Positions 48,155 through 59,999 of a stretch of DNA of 64,000 nt are shown here, one piece after another. This stretch comes from Oopsacas minuta (taxonomy: Eukaryota > Porifera > Hexactinellida > Lyssacinosida > Leucopsacidae). Numbering within the stretch: the first letter of the stretch is position 1; the number at the start of each line of letters is the position of its first letter. The notes under the pieces were generated by a model. The model was not told the DNA's origin and made no database searches. It saw only the letters and a program-made list of their open reading frames with translations. Where the stretch lies: assembly GCA_024704765.1 (NCBI GenBank), contig JAKMXF010000315.1, positions 124,001 through 188,000 of the forward strand. Direction: 5' to 3'. A program made the position numbers and the translations under genes.

Positions 48155-51100
48155 CACAATAGAAAGACCCTATTAACTAAACTTATAAAACTGGATAACT
48201 ATTATGGCTTATTGTATGTTCGTATACATTTTTGATGGAATTTCTTCGAATTTCTAGGATTGCTATTTAATGTTGTTCTTAAGGAAAATATCACTAAATG
48301 AATTATTTAACGAGTGTTTAAGAACATGAAGGTCATCTCTTGATACTTAAACTAACATTTCACAAATAGAAGGTATTTTGATAAAAAGGATTAGTTTAAG
48401 TTTAGAGAATTTAAGAAAAAATTTAGAAAAATGAAAAAATTACCAAACATGTGCATGAACTTTGATTGCGTCATTATAGATAAAATAACTTGGAAAGCAG
48501 GTTTAAAAGTACCCAGATGTCTCCGCCGTATGTGGAATCCTATTCACAGTTAAATTTGTAATGATAACAGCAATCCCTCATGATCAGACAGAATATAATC
48601 AATGGTTTGGAAATAATTTTCGTAATTCTTTGCTTAGCTAGCAGTGTATATAGTAGGCCATGATTCACTCATTGTATTGGAAATGTCACTAGGTTTCCAT
48701 TTGAGATATCTACAATTTTGCGTAGGTGAGTCACTTGTTGAAATTACAAATTTCTATTCTAGAGTCAGATTGCTGGGTCGCTATGGAAAATATCTTTTAA
48801 TATGGTTAAAGTGACCAATAAATTGTGGGATATCTGATGCTGAGTAAGAATCTGGTAGTTCAAAGCTGATCCAAAGAATATTTGCAAAGGTGGGCCCCTG
48901 GAGGATGTATTTGCGAATTAGCAGAGAGTTGCTAATTAAATACAAGATGGAATAAAAAATGTATCCGTCCGAGGTAGTTCCTTCCTAATATCATTGAAGA
49001 GCCTCGCAAGAACAAGTGTGCCAATTTTCATGCATTTATCCAGAATAAAATACATTAGACACCTAATAAGAAATGTAACAACATTCCATTTAAATTTGTC
49101 TTAACCCCTTTGAATGGGGAATCTGGGCCTAGCTCGAGCAAGTTCGAGACTTGGACGAAAATTTCATGCAAATGAATTATGACGTCATTGCACCCTTTTG
49201 AATTTTAGAAAAATCAAATTATTAACCATTGCTCAGCCAATATGCACGCTAGGAGATTTAAATTTGAATCAAAGGTACCCCTCAATGTGACAAATGTCCT
49301 GGCGTTATGATTTTGATGAAAAGATGACCCATCATGGATCATTTTATCATAAGGAATGTACCAAAAATATATAATGGCACGAAGTGCCACGATCACTAAC
49401 CAAGAACGATATAGCACGTCCAGGATCCCCACAGAAGGCCATCGAATGAAATTTTGATTATGCATGGATCGTAAAATTCTAAAATTCTATTATCCATCAA
49501 AGCGAAGTGTATATGTTCGATACTGAATCCAACCTTAGACACTAAGCTGCGCACAACGACCAATCAATCCAAGTGCGCTAGTTATCGTAAATTTTGTTTT
49601 TCTACATTGACCTTCTAGGTCCGTAAGTTTCTTAGTTGTCTTACATTTTGAATGAATAGAGGATGCTATCGTTTGTATTGTTAATAATACATGGTTATGA
49701 ACATATTATGTAAATCTCAGTTACTTGTCCAAAATTTATAGTAAAAATTCCAGAAAAAATACATTTAATTATACTATTACTTAAATCATATGATTAAATG
49801 ATGACAAATAACTCGTTTGCATGTTACTATACGTTAGTCAATAAGTGGAAAGTTTGTCGATTGTCTCAAACTATCACTTACCGAGATCTAAATATTACGA
49901 AAATAAAATGAATCTATAGCAATGTATTGCAATCGAATTCGGTTTTTCTAACTATTCATTAGCAAGAAAATATCCTATCTCTAAAGAATGTGTGACTTAT
50001 ATACGAATACTTCGGTATATTCTTACTATAGATAATACCTATAGTAAGTTTATAAGGATGGAAATGTATGTAAGCACACGTACCAAATTCTGAAAAATTT
50101 GTTAGTTAGATGTCCAGTCTGGTGGTGCACTTAAATGATCTGGGACTTTTTGGTCTTAGAAAGATTTCAGGTAAATTTTTATACTAGGTTGTGTCAACTA
50201 TCATAATATTCAATATTATTGGCCCGACTTTACTTCATGTTTTATCTTCAACTCTGATGTTCATACTTCTTCCCTGTCTCTATATTGAAACGAAACTCTA
50301 ACAGCAATATGAAATATGTTCCAAAAGGTGTGAAAATATGAATAATTAATGATAAGACAGACGTCAGATATAGATTTGTAAATAAGTATCAAAATATTAA
50401 TCAGAATAACGGATGAATCCTGTTATGAATTAAAATGGTAGTTCTGATAAAACAGTTTCAATAGACGCACTTGCATCATAGAAGAAATTCTACAGATAAA
50501 TACAACCAAACATCTTTGATGTTCTGTTTGTATGTTTGATAAATACATTACAAGAAACTGATCTTAAGAAGTGTACAGTCTTCGCTATATATTAATACGA
50601 TATTTATTTTAGAAAGAAAGATTATTACGAAGTCAAGTTTTGTTTGTTTGTGATTTATTTTATTCACACCACTGACAAAATACATGTAATCTAAATTTTA
50701 TATATACTACATATAGTCCAATTATACGATGTTCAGTTCACTATCCAGTCCAGGAATGTCCAGGAATCTTTCAGTAATAATTGAAAATGTTCAGGATTAT
50801 CACGTAAATCTTCTGGTGCTCTATTCGGAGTGCTAGATTTCGTAGGGCTATTCTGAATGACTTACTTGCGTACGTAGGTCAGGATGTTCCACATCGTCCA
50901 TACCATTAGAGCATCTCGCTAAAGGAGATGCACTAAAACAGATAAGGAATATTAAACTGAAGTAGGAAAAATCAGTTTCTACTGTACTAACAAACAGAAG
51001 CTACCATCAGTATTCATACAAATTATATAAAAAATATCAAGAAAGCTGACAGACCTGGGAGCAATGGCGGAGCAAGACCGCAGCCCCAGATGGGCTTAAA

Positions 51101-51170
51101 GGCGTGAGATTATCTTTATAAAGGTGGACTTAGCTAGCTTTTCTGTTTCGTAGTACACATAGAGTGAATG
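48155..51170. other. No gene; one half of a diverged repeat pair
   Basis: Contains the repeat at 48885-49110 described separately. The open stretch 49214-49465 (minus) has no motif. Between 51060 and 51100 a GC-rich piece (AATGGCGGAGCAAG) may be a worn hAT end. The rest is featureless AT-rich DNA. Confidence 0.4.
48885..49110 (-). repeat. Diverged repeat, partner at 55675-55945
   Basis: The minus strand reads ILDKCMKIGTLVLARLFNDI. The partner at 55675-55945, also minus, reads IVDKCMKIAIFYLARLLNNI. DNA similarity extends through GGATAAATG-ATGAAAATTG and AATATTAG segments. Both may be remnants of one unknown coding repeat. Only the part around this peptide is clear. Confidence 0.5.
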
Positions 51171-51526
51171 CCAGTCATAAGAATCATAACTCGATTTACC
51201 AAATCTTTTGTAACTTGCTCCATTGAATTTTCCGGATGTTAGAAAATTCCATTCCGGTTACAAGAACATGCTGGTTATAAGAAACATCTTCAGAAAACGG
51301 TTCTCAAATACTCCTGAATATTTTATGCAGGTTATAAGACCAGGTTCTTATATACGACATCAACTGTTCTCACAATATAATACAATGTGAGACAATCTTC
51401 AATCCTTTTCTTTATTGATTGATTATTATACCTCATTTAACCTCTCCTATTAAAAACTCCATTACAACTTCATTATAAGTATACACGTATACGTATTTAG
51501 CTGAAATTAATGCGAAATATTACACC

Positions 51527-52126
51527 CTATGAAGTCAGAGAAACGAAAACGTGCTACCATCTCGATCTAAAACAAAGTTGGGCGTGATACGAACTGTCGC
51601 GAGTGTGGCTGACAAATATAGCGTTTCTAGGCGGTCAGTTAGTAAGATAAGGAAAAGAAGAGTAAAAATGGCGAAATTATTTTCTGATGAGCAAAAAGTA
51701 GGCTCGAAAAGGGTGAGGTTATCCAAGGAAATTGATATTGATGAAGCTCTTTATTAGGAAGAAGGGGGATACAGGGTGCTCGTATTTCGGGCCCAATGCT
51801 TATTGAGAAAGCAAGTCAACTCCCAGCTGAAATGATTACAGAGGTGGAAATGTGGCATAGCATCATTTTACAGAAACAACAGGGAGAAATCAAGAGGCGT
51901 ATACTTGCGCTACTGAAACTTGGGCTGAGTTCGTAGTGCCCAAACTACGAGAGTATTTCAACCAGATATTTCCAATGTAGTGAGACTAAGCTTTACTTTC
52001 AAGGGTCCCCAGAGCGTGAACATAGCTTGAAAATGATCAACAATGTGGTGAGAAGAAAACTAAAGAGGATAACTGTTCTTGTTTGTGCTAATAGGAATGG
52101 AGAGGAAAAATGTCCATCATTGATTG
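51527..52126 (+). pseudogene. Tigger transposase, N-terminal half
   Basis: MKSEKRKRATISI matches the opening of pogo/Tigger DNA-binding domains. SVADKYSVSRRSVSKIRKRR follows (51600-51660), then GPMLIEKASQLPAE (51780-51830, CENP-B-type second helix domain), the SETKLYFQGSPE segment (first Asp region, degraded), and KRITVLVCANRNGEEKCPSL (52060-52120). Several frame changes. The frame breaks off at PSLI, exactly where the inserted element starts, and resumes at 54328. Confidence 0.8.
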
Positions 52127-54327
52127 CACAGGCCTACACGTTTTAGTTGTATTGATTTTGTCAACTGATATATACTAATTCTGTGTTGCTGATTCCGATT
52201 ATTTAGTCACTTTCTCCCTAATACGTCAAGCTATCTCACAATCCCATTACTACATTTATAGAACAAAATTGGTTTCAACCCTTATATGTTAGATTGGATC
52301 AATTAAATTTCTGAAAATATCAATATCTCATACACTAAGAATAGCGATATAATTGTTACTAATATGAATGGAAGAAAGTGATACTATAAACATGTAATAT
52401 GAACACTATTCAATCTAAAAACTTTCTCTTGTTTGACTTTCTTGAATGTTGTTCGTTAGGACAATCTCTCTTTAGGCACCAACAGTAATCTAGCATCATA
52501 TGTGTGCCCCCAACTTCCTTGATATCGCTATTCCATCACTTTTATGTCTTGATGGAATCGTTCACCTTGTTCTTCACTCATATCACCTTGAGTATCCGGA
52601 AATCTATCAAGATGGTTTCTCAAATAATGAATTTTAATACTCATATTACAGTCAGGAGCATGATAGCTGTCGACTAACTCTGTGACTAGTTCTTTGTAGT
52701 TGGATGCCTTTTTATCACCAAGGAAATTAGATAAAGCCTGCCACGCTCTCTTCTCTTCCTCGTTCATTGAATCTTTGAAGCTGTTGTCCCAAAGTAACTT
52801 GCGAATCTGTGGACCTTCAAATATCCCTGCCTTTTTCCTCTCTTCACTGATTTCTGGAAAATAATTTCGGATATACTTGAAAAAATGTCTTTAGCCAGTG
52901 CTTTGATGAATTGCTTCATTAAACCAAGCTTAATGTGGAGAGGAGGTAGAATTATTTATTTGTATGTACCAGAGGGTTATTTGTTACATTTTTGTCCCCA
53001 ACTTTCAAACATTCTCTCGGAGGTCACTTTTCCCTTATCCAATGCTGGTTCATATCTCTACTGTTCCAATAACAAAGAAAACAGGGGTACTTAGTGAACC
53101 CAGATTGTTGTCCTAATAGAAAGTTGACCATTTTGAGATCACCACAGATTACCAAATCATGTGCAGAGTAGTTAATATTCTCTAATATCTCTTTCACATT
53201 ATTGTACTCTTCTTTGAGTTTAACTAAATATCCTATAGGAATTGACAGATATATGTCGATTATGGAGTAGTACACATTTCAGACTCCTTTTGGAGTTTTC
53301 AATAAACAGCCTCCAGTCACTTGGATTGTAGTTCGGAACTCCCATTGCCAGTAGAAGACCCTCAACATTTGGACAAAACACCAAACCATTCTTTTCGCAG
53401 AAATACTGCTGAAACTCTTGCTCCCTGTAACGATATAATGTTACCTTTGTTCCTTAATGGAGTAGATTCTTTTCTTTCAATATAGATGCAAGCAACTCAG
53501 AAGATTCTTTCGAGAGGTCAAGGTCACAAATTAAATCATTCAATTCCGCTTGATTAAATAGAGAAGGCTCCGAGGAAGGACCTTGAAAATCAACATCATA
53601 TCCACAGTCATGTTCATTGACTTCCGATTTGGCATCATCTTCATCATGATAGAGTTCGAGAAACTCTGTAAATATTGGTACAGGTATATTACTACAATGA
53701 GGGACTGGTCGAATAGCAGATTCTAAATTTGGGAAATTCAGCAGGTGTTTGTTACTCTTTTTGCAACCCATAACATTTACCATGCAGAAATAACAATCAT
53801 CGAAATGATTTTTTGATTCTATCCAAATCATAGGAATTCCGAAAGGGAGGTGTTTCTCTTTACCCTTACTCCAAGACCTCAATAATTCTACACAAGATTT
53901 ACAGACCTTATGAGGTGCCCAACTTTTGTCCTGGTCGCCCAGCTTAACTTTGAAATACGCATGGTAAGCTCTATCCACAAAATAAGTAATATTCTGCATC
54001 TGAGGTTCCGGAGTATAGAAACCACAAATATAACAAAAAGTGTCTGGAGAATTAAAACACTTTCATTTCGACATATCAACAAAAAAGTACAACAGACTAG
54101 TTAAAAACCAATAAGCAAATAAGACTATTTGAATATATATACTATGTACATAATGTTATTGTTGTAATATGTAACCATGATGAATTTTTGGCAAAAATCG
54201 AAATTTTTCTGAAAATGTAGCTTTATAGTTGTGAAAAAACCTGACGTGATAAGAAAGAACCTAAATTAGTCTAAATCAGTGATCAAAATATAAAAAACTG
54301 CAATATAACATTATTTATAGGCCTGTG
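52127..54327 (-). mobile_element. Transposon copy C, CAC-end family
   Basis: A 2201-bp insertion in a Tigger gene. The ends are CACAGGCCTA at 52127 and its inverse ending at 54327, with weaker similarity inward (shared ACTAATT). Flanks are TGATTG at left and TTATTG at right, a possible six-base duplication with one mismatch. Excising the element with one flank restores a Tigger reading (CCA TCA TTG ATT GGC AAA). It holds the pseudogene at 52410-54074 on the opposite strand to its host gene. Confidence 0.78.
52410..54074 (-). pseudogene. Copy C of the CAC-end transposase
   Basis: Begins at the ATG at 54074 (MSK, then a TGA where copy A has Arg6-His7), followed by FCYICGFYTPEPQ, KVCKSCVELLRSWSKGK, PFGIPMIWIESKNH and a DCYFC pair, an acidic linker, and frames broken near 53455. 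The core shows GDLKMVNFLLGQQSGFTKYP and CFLCYWNSRD (53110-53170), and later EEQGERFHQD (about 52545-52575). After a frameshift it ends MMLDYCWCLKRDCPN and a basic tail at 52410. The full 1.67-kb length matches copy A end to end, so it decayed by small lesions rather than deletion. The candidate catalytic D324 and E519/E522 positions are conserved. Confidence 0.88.
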
Positions 54328-54960
54328 TTATTGGCAAAACAAATCCAGAGGGTTCCCCAATGATCCCTCAAAATTGCCAGTGAATTATAGAAATTCAAAA
54401 ACGCTTGGATGACAGGAGAAATTTTCAAGGAGTGGCTTGAAGTTTGCGATAGATAGCCTAGATTAAATAGAGGCATATCTTCTTACAGGTTGATAATTGC
54501 ACAGCCCATCACAAAGAAGTAAAAGTAGAAAATATCAATCTCCACTTTCCACAACCCAATAAGATTTCATTAATACAACCGATGGATATGGATGGATACA
54601 CAATCTTACTACAGAAGCAAATTGAATAACAGAGTACCCTCTATGCTGATGGAATTGCAACTGTCTTTGGTGCATGGAATTTTGTGAAACCTTCGACAAT
54701 AATTAATTGCTTCAGAAAGAGAGGGATGGTAGTATAAATAGTAATATCAACGAAGATCAAGCGGTTGAAGAAGATGTCCCTATACTATTGTCAATGACAG
54801 TTGATGATAAGGAACTTTCTGGAGTCAGATAGAGGCATAAGAAATTTAATAGATGTGATAGATTCTGACACAGATGAGAATGAAGTTATTCAGTCAATGA
54901 AAGGAAGACCGAAACTCAAAGAGGGGGCTAGAGTCACGAATTACAGCCAGAAAGTATGCT
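54328..54960 (+). pseudogene. Tigger transposase, C-terminal half
   Basis: Resumes as IGKTNPEGSP, then LPVNYRNSK, AWMTGEIFKEWLEVCDR, DNCTAHHKEVKVENINLHF (second Asp region), a degraded LIQPMD (third catalytic region, QPMDQG in active members) and a C-terminal part with WNFVKPSTIINCFRKRG (54670-54725). The acidic segment up to 54960 may be the Tigger tail. Frameshifts occur every 50-100 bases. Confidence 0.8.
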
Positions 54961-55321
54961 CAACATTTAGGGCAAGATGAGAATATCCCACTTTGTGAAG
55001 TTGAAGATATTTAAAAGTTGATATTATTGAGGACAAAAAACAATCGAGTATGGATGAGTTTCCCCAAAAACTGATACATTTGCTATTAGCACATACGTAA
55101 AATTAGGTTATTGTAGTACGTACATAATATTTGTCGTATGCACTACTGAAACTTATAGATATTCTAATACAAGTACACCTCTCTAAATAACTGTTTAGAT
55201 TTTTAGTAAGTACAATTATGTTCCTTATGTTCTCATAACTGGCATTCCGATTATAAGAACAAGCAGGATATAAGAACATTAAGACTAATTCCGATGATGT
55301 TCATATAATCTGCATCCACTG

Positions 55322-56570
55322 CAACAATCATAATAAGTTTGTAAAATGCACCTTATATGAAATATAGATAATAGTTCAATGAGATCAATAATTATTCAAG
55401 GCAAAGTAAATATCTGTGCGGGATTCGCTTGTTCGAGCTGCAGGGCTTGGAACATCACGTGGCCGCATATGCTCAGCATTATGTAATCGTACGCTCCAAA
55501 TAGATAAATGTCCTATACCGACCTTAGTTGATGGGACTTAGAGAATCTTCAATGAGGACTAGTCCATCTAGCCGCCACTTCCTAGGAGGTCTATATAGAC
55601 AAACATAATTTAAAGAAAATTCTGATATTGCTCTAATTAGACTAAGCTCGCCAAGAAGAGGTCACTCGATGGGTTTAGGAAAAATATTGAAAGTGGAATG
55701 TTATTAAATTTCTTAGTCATATTCCTAAGTTGATATGGAAAAATATCTCCAAGTGTTTCGGAAGTAGTACCCTCACTAATATTGTTCAGGAGCCTTGCAA
55801 GATAAAATATGGCAATTTTCATACATTTATCCACAATTATGAGCACAAGGCACCAGACTAGAAGAGAAATTTGTAATCTTGACAAATCACTCACAAGCAA
55901 AAATGTGAAACTAGCAAATAGAAGCCCAATGACATTTCCTTTAGAATGAATTAATTATCTCGATAAACAGTTATTTTTCAAAAAAATTTAAATAAATAAC
56001 AGGTTATAATAAGGATAAATTCATTGTATTATGATTCTTAACAGTAGCAAAATGAATGTCCAAAATATAAACTTTGCTACTTTATAGTTCTGGTTTACTT
56101 TTAGAGTTGGTTTCAGCTTCAGTTTTAGCTAACAGTTAGAACTCGAAACTCAGTTTACAGATGTTTTTCTGATTCCCCATAAGTAAAAACTTAAGTATAG
56201 CAGTTTACAAAATACTTTTCGAATTAGTCAAATTAAGGTTTTTTGTTTCTAAATTTTCACAGAAGTAGAAACAATAGGATGATGGAGGTGAAAATGCCTT
56301 GTTGGAGTTCCCCATTTATAAGAAAGGGTAAATACTGAAATTATGAAAAGTGGGGGGCTAAGAACGCCACTGCATGGGATCTCAGGGATTAAATATCTTT
56401 CTACAAAAATATCATAAATTGTCATAATCAAGCATATGCAACAGTTATCGTAGTGACCATGGATGTCATAAGTTTGAAAATATCAACCATTAACTTGATA
56501 ACATCTAATCCAGCGATTGGCAACTAATTTCACTCTTGCACACACTATACTGAAAATACCACATTGTGTG
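55322..56570. other. No gene; repeat partner and hAT scraps
   Basis: Holds the repeat at 55675-55945 (partner of 48885-49110). At 56338-56373 GTGGGGGGCTAAGAACGCCA and CTG form an inverse hAT end of the CAGTGGCGT type. No coding region. Confidence 0.4.
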
Positions 56571-56574
56571 GACC

Positions 56575-56632
56575 CCAGTTACCGTCTGGGGACCACCAAG
56601 TGATCTGTGTACGCCCAGGTTGGGAAACGCTG
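56575..56632 (-). repeat. hAT-type terminus (CAGCGTTTCCCAACC)
   Basis: Minus-strand reading starts CAGCGTTTCCCAACCTGGGC and continues with paired GGTCCCCAGACGG and GGGGTCC motifs, a layout common in animal hAT ends. No transposase was found beside it. Confidence 0.55.
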
Positions 56633-56699
56633 CCTTAATGTTATGTAAACAATCTTACAGCCATATAAATATACCCTACTGACAATGCCCCAATAATAC

Positions 56700-57960
56700 T
56701 GTTTGATTCCAGATATGAATATATGGACTTCCTGATCACTCATTCCATACACTATAGATATGGTATTGAATTGCTACGCGATGCATTTGGATCAGAGATA
56801 CGTCAAGTAAGTCCAAAGGAATTCTATTAGTCAAGATAATTACCAATCTTAAACTTTGACACGAATAAATGGGTTGTTTATATTTGACATTGCTCATAGT
56901 ATTCATCTGGAAAGTATTTACAGATAAAAATGTGGTCACCTAATTGCTTAGTTAGCAAATTTATCCGAAAAATATTCCAGTTTTATAACTCGAAAATAGG
57001 AAATTACTACGTTTACGGTTTCAAAATATATACCATGGGATCGAAGCATGTTGCTGTACACAAGAAAATTTATCATTATATGTTTCGACCGTTCTAGAGT
57101 TATATTAGTGACCATGGATGGCATATATTTGCCAATATTCACCAGTAACATGATAATTTTAATGCTATGGCAAAATAATCTGCAGACATTCAGTATATAC
57201 ACTGCTTCTTATACCCTGATAACACATTTGAAATGACATCTCTGATGATTATGACGCTTGAAAACAACAATCCATGATATAGTTGATGACTGAATAACAT
57301 CTTTTTGGAGGTTCATATTAAAAGTTCTTTCAGGGAATGGGAAATCACGTATACGAATATACGATATATCTGTGAGATGATTTGGCCATAGTCTTGAAGG
57401 TTATCAAGTTCAAGGTGGATATTGGAAAAATATGTCACCCAGGGCAAATACTATAGCTCTCGAACGCGAGAATTTCGGATGACAAAATTGGATATGATGA
57501 ATAGCAACATCCTTCGATCCCATGTTGTAAAATTTGAAAACGTAAATGTGTACATTAACCTGAATCTAGTAGTGGAGTTTTAGTATAAATGGAAAAATAT
57601 TATTTCAATTTCAATTGAAATTCAAATAATCTCCATTGTCAGTTTCAATTCACGTAGACAGCATTGGGTCAGTTCCTATTTACAGAGTTTGCAAACTGGA
57701 GTATTTTGGGGGTAATGTTGCTAAGTAAGCAATCAGATTACTGAAATAGGTGACAATGTGGACTATAAGTAATGTAAAACATCGACAATATATTTACTCG
57801 GGCCAAAATGTACCATATCAAATTATAGAATTTAATATAATTCTTTTGGACCGACTTAACTTATCCTTGATCCAAGGCCAGCTATCAACACCATTACCTA
57901 AGTGTATAGAATTCTATGGGGCTTCCTATAGTCCATGGTTAGGCCATATAAGCTAGTGAA
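56700..57960. repeat. Diverged foldback repeat
   Basis: The stretch 56740-57055 is similar in inverse to 57500-57960. Matching landmarks include ATGAGCAATGTCAAATATAAAC (as its plus-strand inverse) with AGTAATGTAAAACATCGAC at the right arm, and CATGGGATCGAAG-ATGTTGCT at 57030-57055 and 57500-57530. A third related segment, TGACCATGGATG, occurs at 56455 and 57109. Protein-like frames in the arms are by-products. The centre is about 57060-57490. It lies just downstream of the exon at 58110-58493, possibly in its first intron. Confidence 0.6.
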
Positions 57961-58109
57961 CATGCCTTTATGATTTGAAAATATTGAAAAATCATGCATC
58001 CCTTAGATATGTTATAGTAACAAACGAAATAGAGGTGAAGAAATTTCTAGAGAATTATTCCATAAATATTAAGATACTAATGAGGAGAAGGGAAAATATA
58101 TTAACATAC

Positions 58110-58493
58110 TTGTTCCCTTAGATTCAGGTCTTCTGTTTCGAGTACAGAATGCAAATTCTTCAAACCAGATATGGATATGTTTTTCCTAAGATTTTCAATA
58201 ACTTCAATAGCATCAAGAGTAGTTAAACGTCGTGGAGAGTTGATTAAGCTGTTATCTCTTGCCATGATAGGTATGAGGATTTCCCGGCCTCTTGTTCTCT
58301 GCCTGTTAGTGCTTTGGCATGACTCAGTCCTGGAAACTAGCGGATAATTTCTTACACCTTGATAGTAAGAGGAATTAGTTGAAGAATTTCCGGAATAATT
58401 GGATGTGTTAGTAGTGCGGACGAAAGTAGGATCAGCAGAACTTTCTACATTTCTAAATCTTCGGGTAGCTAAATAATGAGAGCTTCGGCTCAT
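58110..58493 (-). CDS. First coding exon of an unidentified host gene
   Basis: The ATG at 58493 opens 128 codons ending at a consensus donor (GAACAA/GTATGT), phase 0. The peptide begins MSRSSHYLATRRFRNVE and is rich in Ser, Thr, Asn and Arg in its first 70 residues, suggesting disorder. It then has a helical C-terminal part with LTTLDAIEVIENLRKNI and GLKNLHSVLETEDLNLREQ. No signal peptide or membrane span. I recognise no family. The combination of ATG, long open frame, low-complexity start and a perfect donor makes a host exon likely. Later exons should be on the minus strand below 58.1 kb, beyond the foldback repeat. Confidence 0.6.
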
Positions 58494-58499
58494 ATTGAA

Positions 58500-59998
58500 T
58501 CTATAGAATTATAATGTAAATAACGTCAACAATGATTGTATCGTACAGTATACGAATACTCGATAAAGCTGCTATGATAAAAATATTGCTATGCAACTTG
58601 AAAACAGTGCTGGGGTAGAGTGAGACTGCATTTCATGGTTTCACACCTGGGTGGACAACAGGAAAAGTTACAACCTAGAATGGTAATCATTAGCTTAATT
58701 GAGTGAAGCAGGAAAAGGCACAAAGACAAATACACACCAAACCGCAATGTACAAGGCATAGGAAAAGGTTAAAACAGCAGCCGCAAATTATGTGATAGTC
58801 TAAATGAAGGTAGGCTGAAAATCAAAGCCCACACAATAGGAGTAGTGCTGTCAGGTCCCAGAAAATTAAATACAACGTATATATGAATGGATGCTCATTT
58901 CTAAGTATTTTACCTTTGCATTCTTGGGTTATTATTAAAATATAGTTAATCATAGCCTACTAATAAAATAAAAGCTGCTCAATTATTCATCAGGGTAGGC
59001 AAGTGGAGGAAATTCAAAATCCATAATAGCCCCAAAGGGCCGTTAGGAAAGTAAAGAGGTTGAAAAGGTTGGTGGACCCAGAATTATTTTTCAAGGAAAA
59101 CAAAAAATAATTCATTCATGAAAAAATTCTGATCGAAATGACGAGAACTGTTAGCGTGATTGTATAAAAAAAATGCTCCTTCTTTCAGACATAATAGAAA
59201 GTGAATGGTTGATATATGCTCAGAATGTTGAAATACAAAATTATCTAACATATTTACAGTACAAAATATAAGAATTGGTCATGATAATTTTGGCAATTTT
59301 CTGAGTTACAAAAGAGAGCAAGTGTGGTAAATACTTTGCCAAAATCCATTTAATATCCTCTACCAACTAAAAATTAGAATGCTATTCCTCAGAGTTTCAA
59401 TATTTTGTAATGAAAGTAAAATTTCTTTCATATGGCACAAATGTGTATACGAATTTTCAGAATTGAAGTCAATTTTTAAGTGGTATATTTTAAAATCGGA
59501 TTCCGAAGTTCAGGGCTGGAGTTGCTTAACCAAATTAAGGGGGTGGTTAAAACCTTTTAGAAATAGTGGTTACCTAGTTAACAGCTACAATTATTCTTTT
59601 ACACAATCAATGATGTTTTGAGACTAAAATTAGAAATATCAAAGCTTAGTTATTAAATATATGCAATCGTGATACGAATATAATTTTCAAACCAGTTGAA
59701 ATTTGAGAATATGGAACAAAATTAGAACATCTAATATTTACCGAACTACCAGAATTCGCGTATATGGAATTCCGTACCTTTGCAATACTGTATATGGTGG
59801 AAATGACACTTTTCCGTTAACCGGATATGATTTTATCCTAGCAGTTAACTGAATAAAGCAGCGGTTGACCAATTAAGCCGACTAACCGAATCCAACCCTG
59901 CAAAGTTTTAACGTCAGTATTTAAGGAATATTGTGAATTTTTGACCAATTATTTTTCTAAATAGTCATGATGGCTATAAAGAAATTTCCTAATGTACT
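58500..59998. other. No gene; probable upstream region and a hAT scrap
   Basis: The first few hundred bases should include the promoter of the gene starting at 58493; I see no clear TATA or initiator that stands out. At 59815-59900 the minus strand reads CAGGGTTGGATTCGGTTAG followed by further GGTTAA repeats, similar to a hAT or pogo end. The open stretch 59379-59621 has no motif. Confidence 0.4.
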
Positions 59999-59999
59999 A

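Larger units (their letters stand above)
51172..55321 (+). mobile_element. Tigger/pogo element split by transposon C
   Basis: The left zone 51172-51370 carries repeated GGTTATAAGAAC-like units after a CAGTCATAAG start. The right zone 55200-55321 carries the inverse pattern (TTATAAGAAC, TAAGAACATT) and ends CCACTG. Between them lie the two halves of a Tigger transposase, at 51527-52126 and 54328-54960, separated by a foreign 2.2-kb element. The outermost ends are worn and no TA duplication is clear, so the limits are approximate. Confidence 0.65.

Noticed and set aside
58980-59080. GC-richer patch with CCCCAAAGGGCC
   Set aside because: Short, no end-like motif and no partner, so not called a transposon end.
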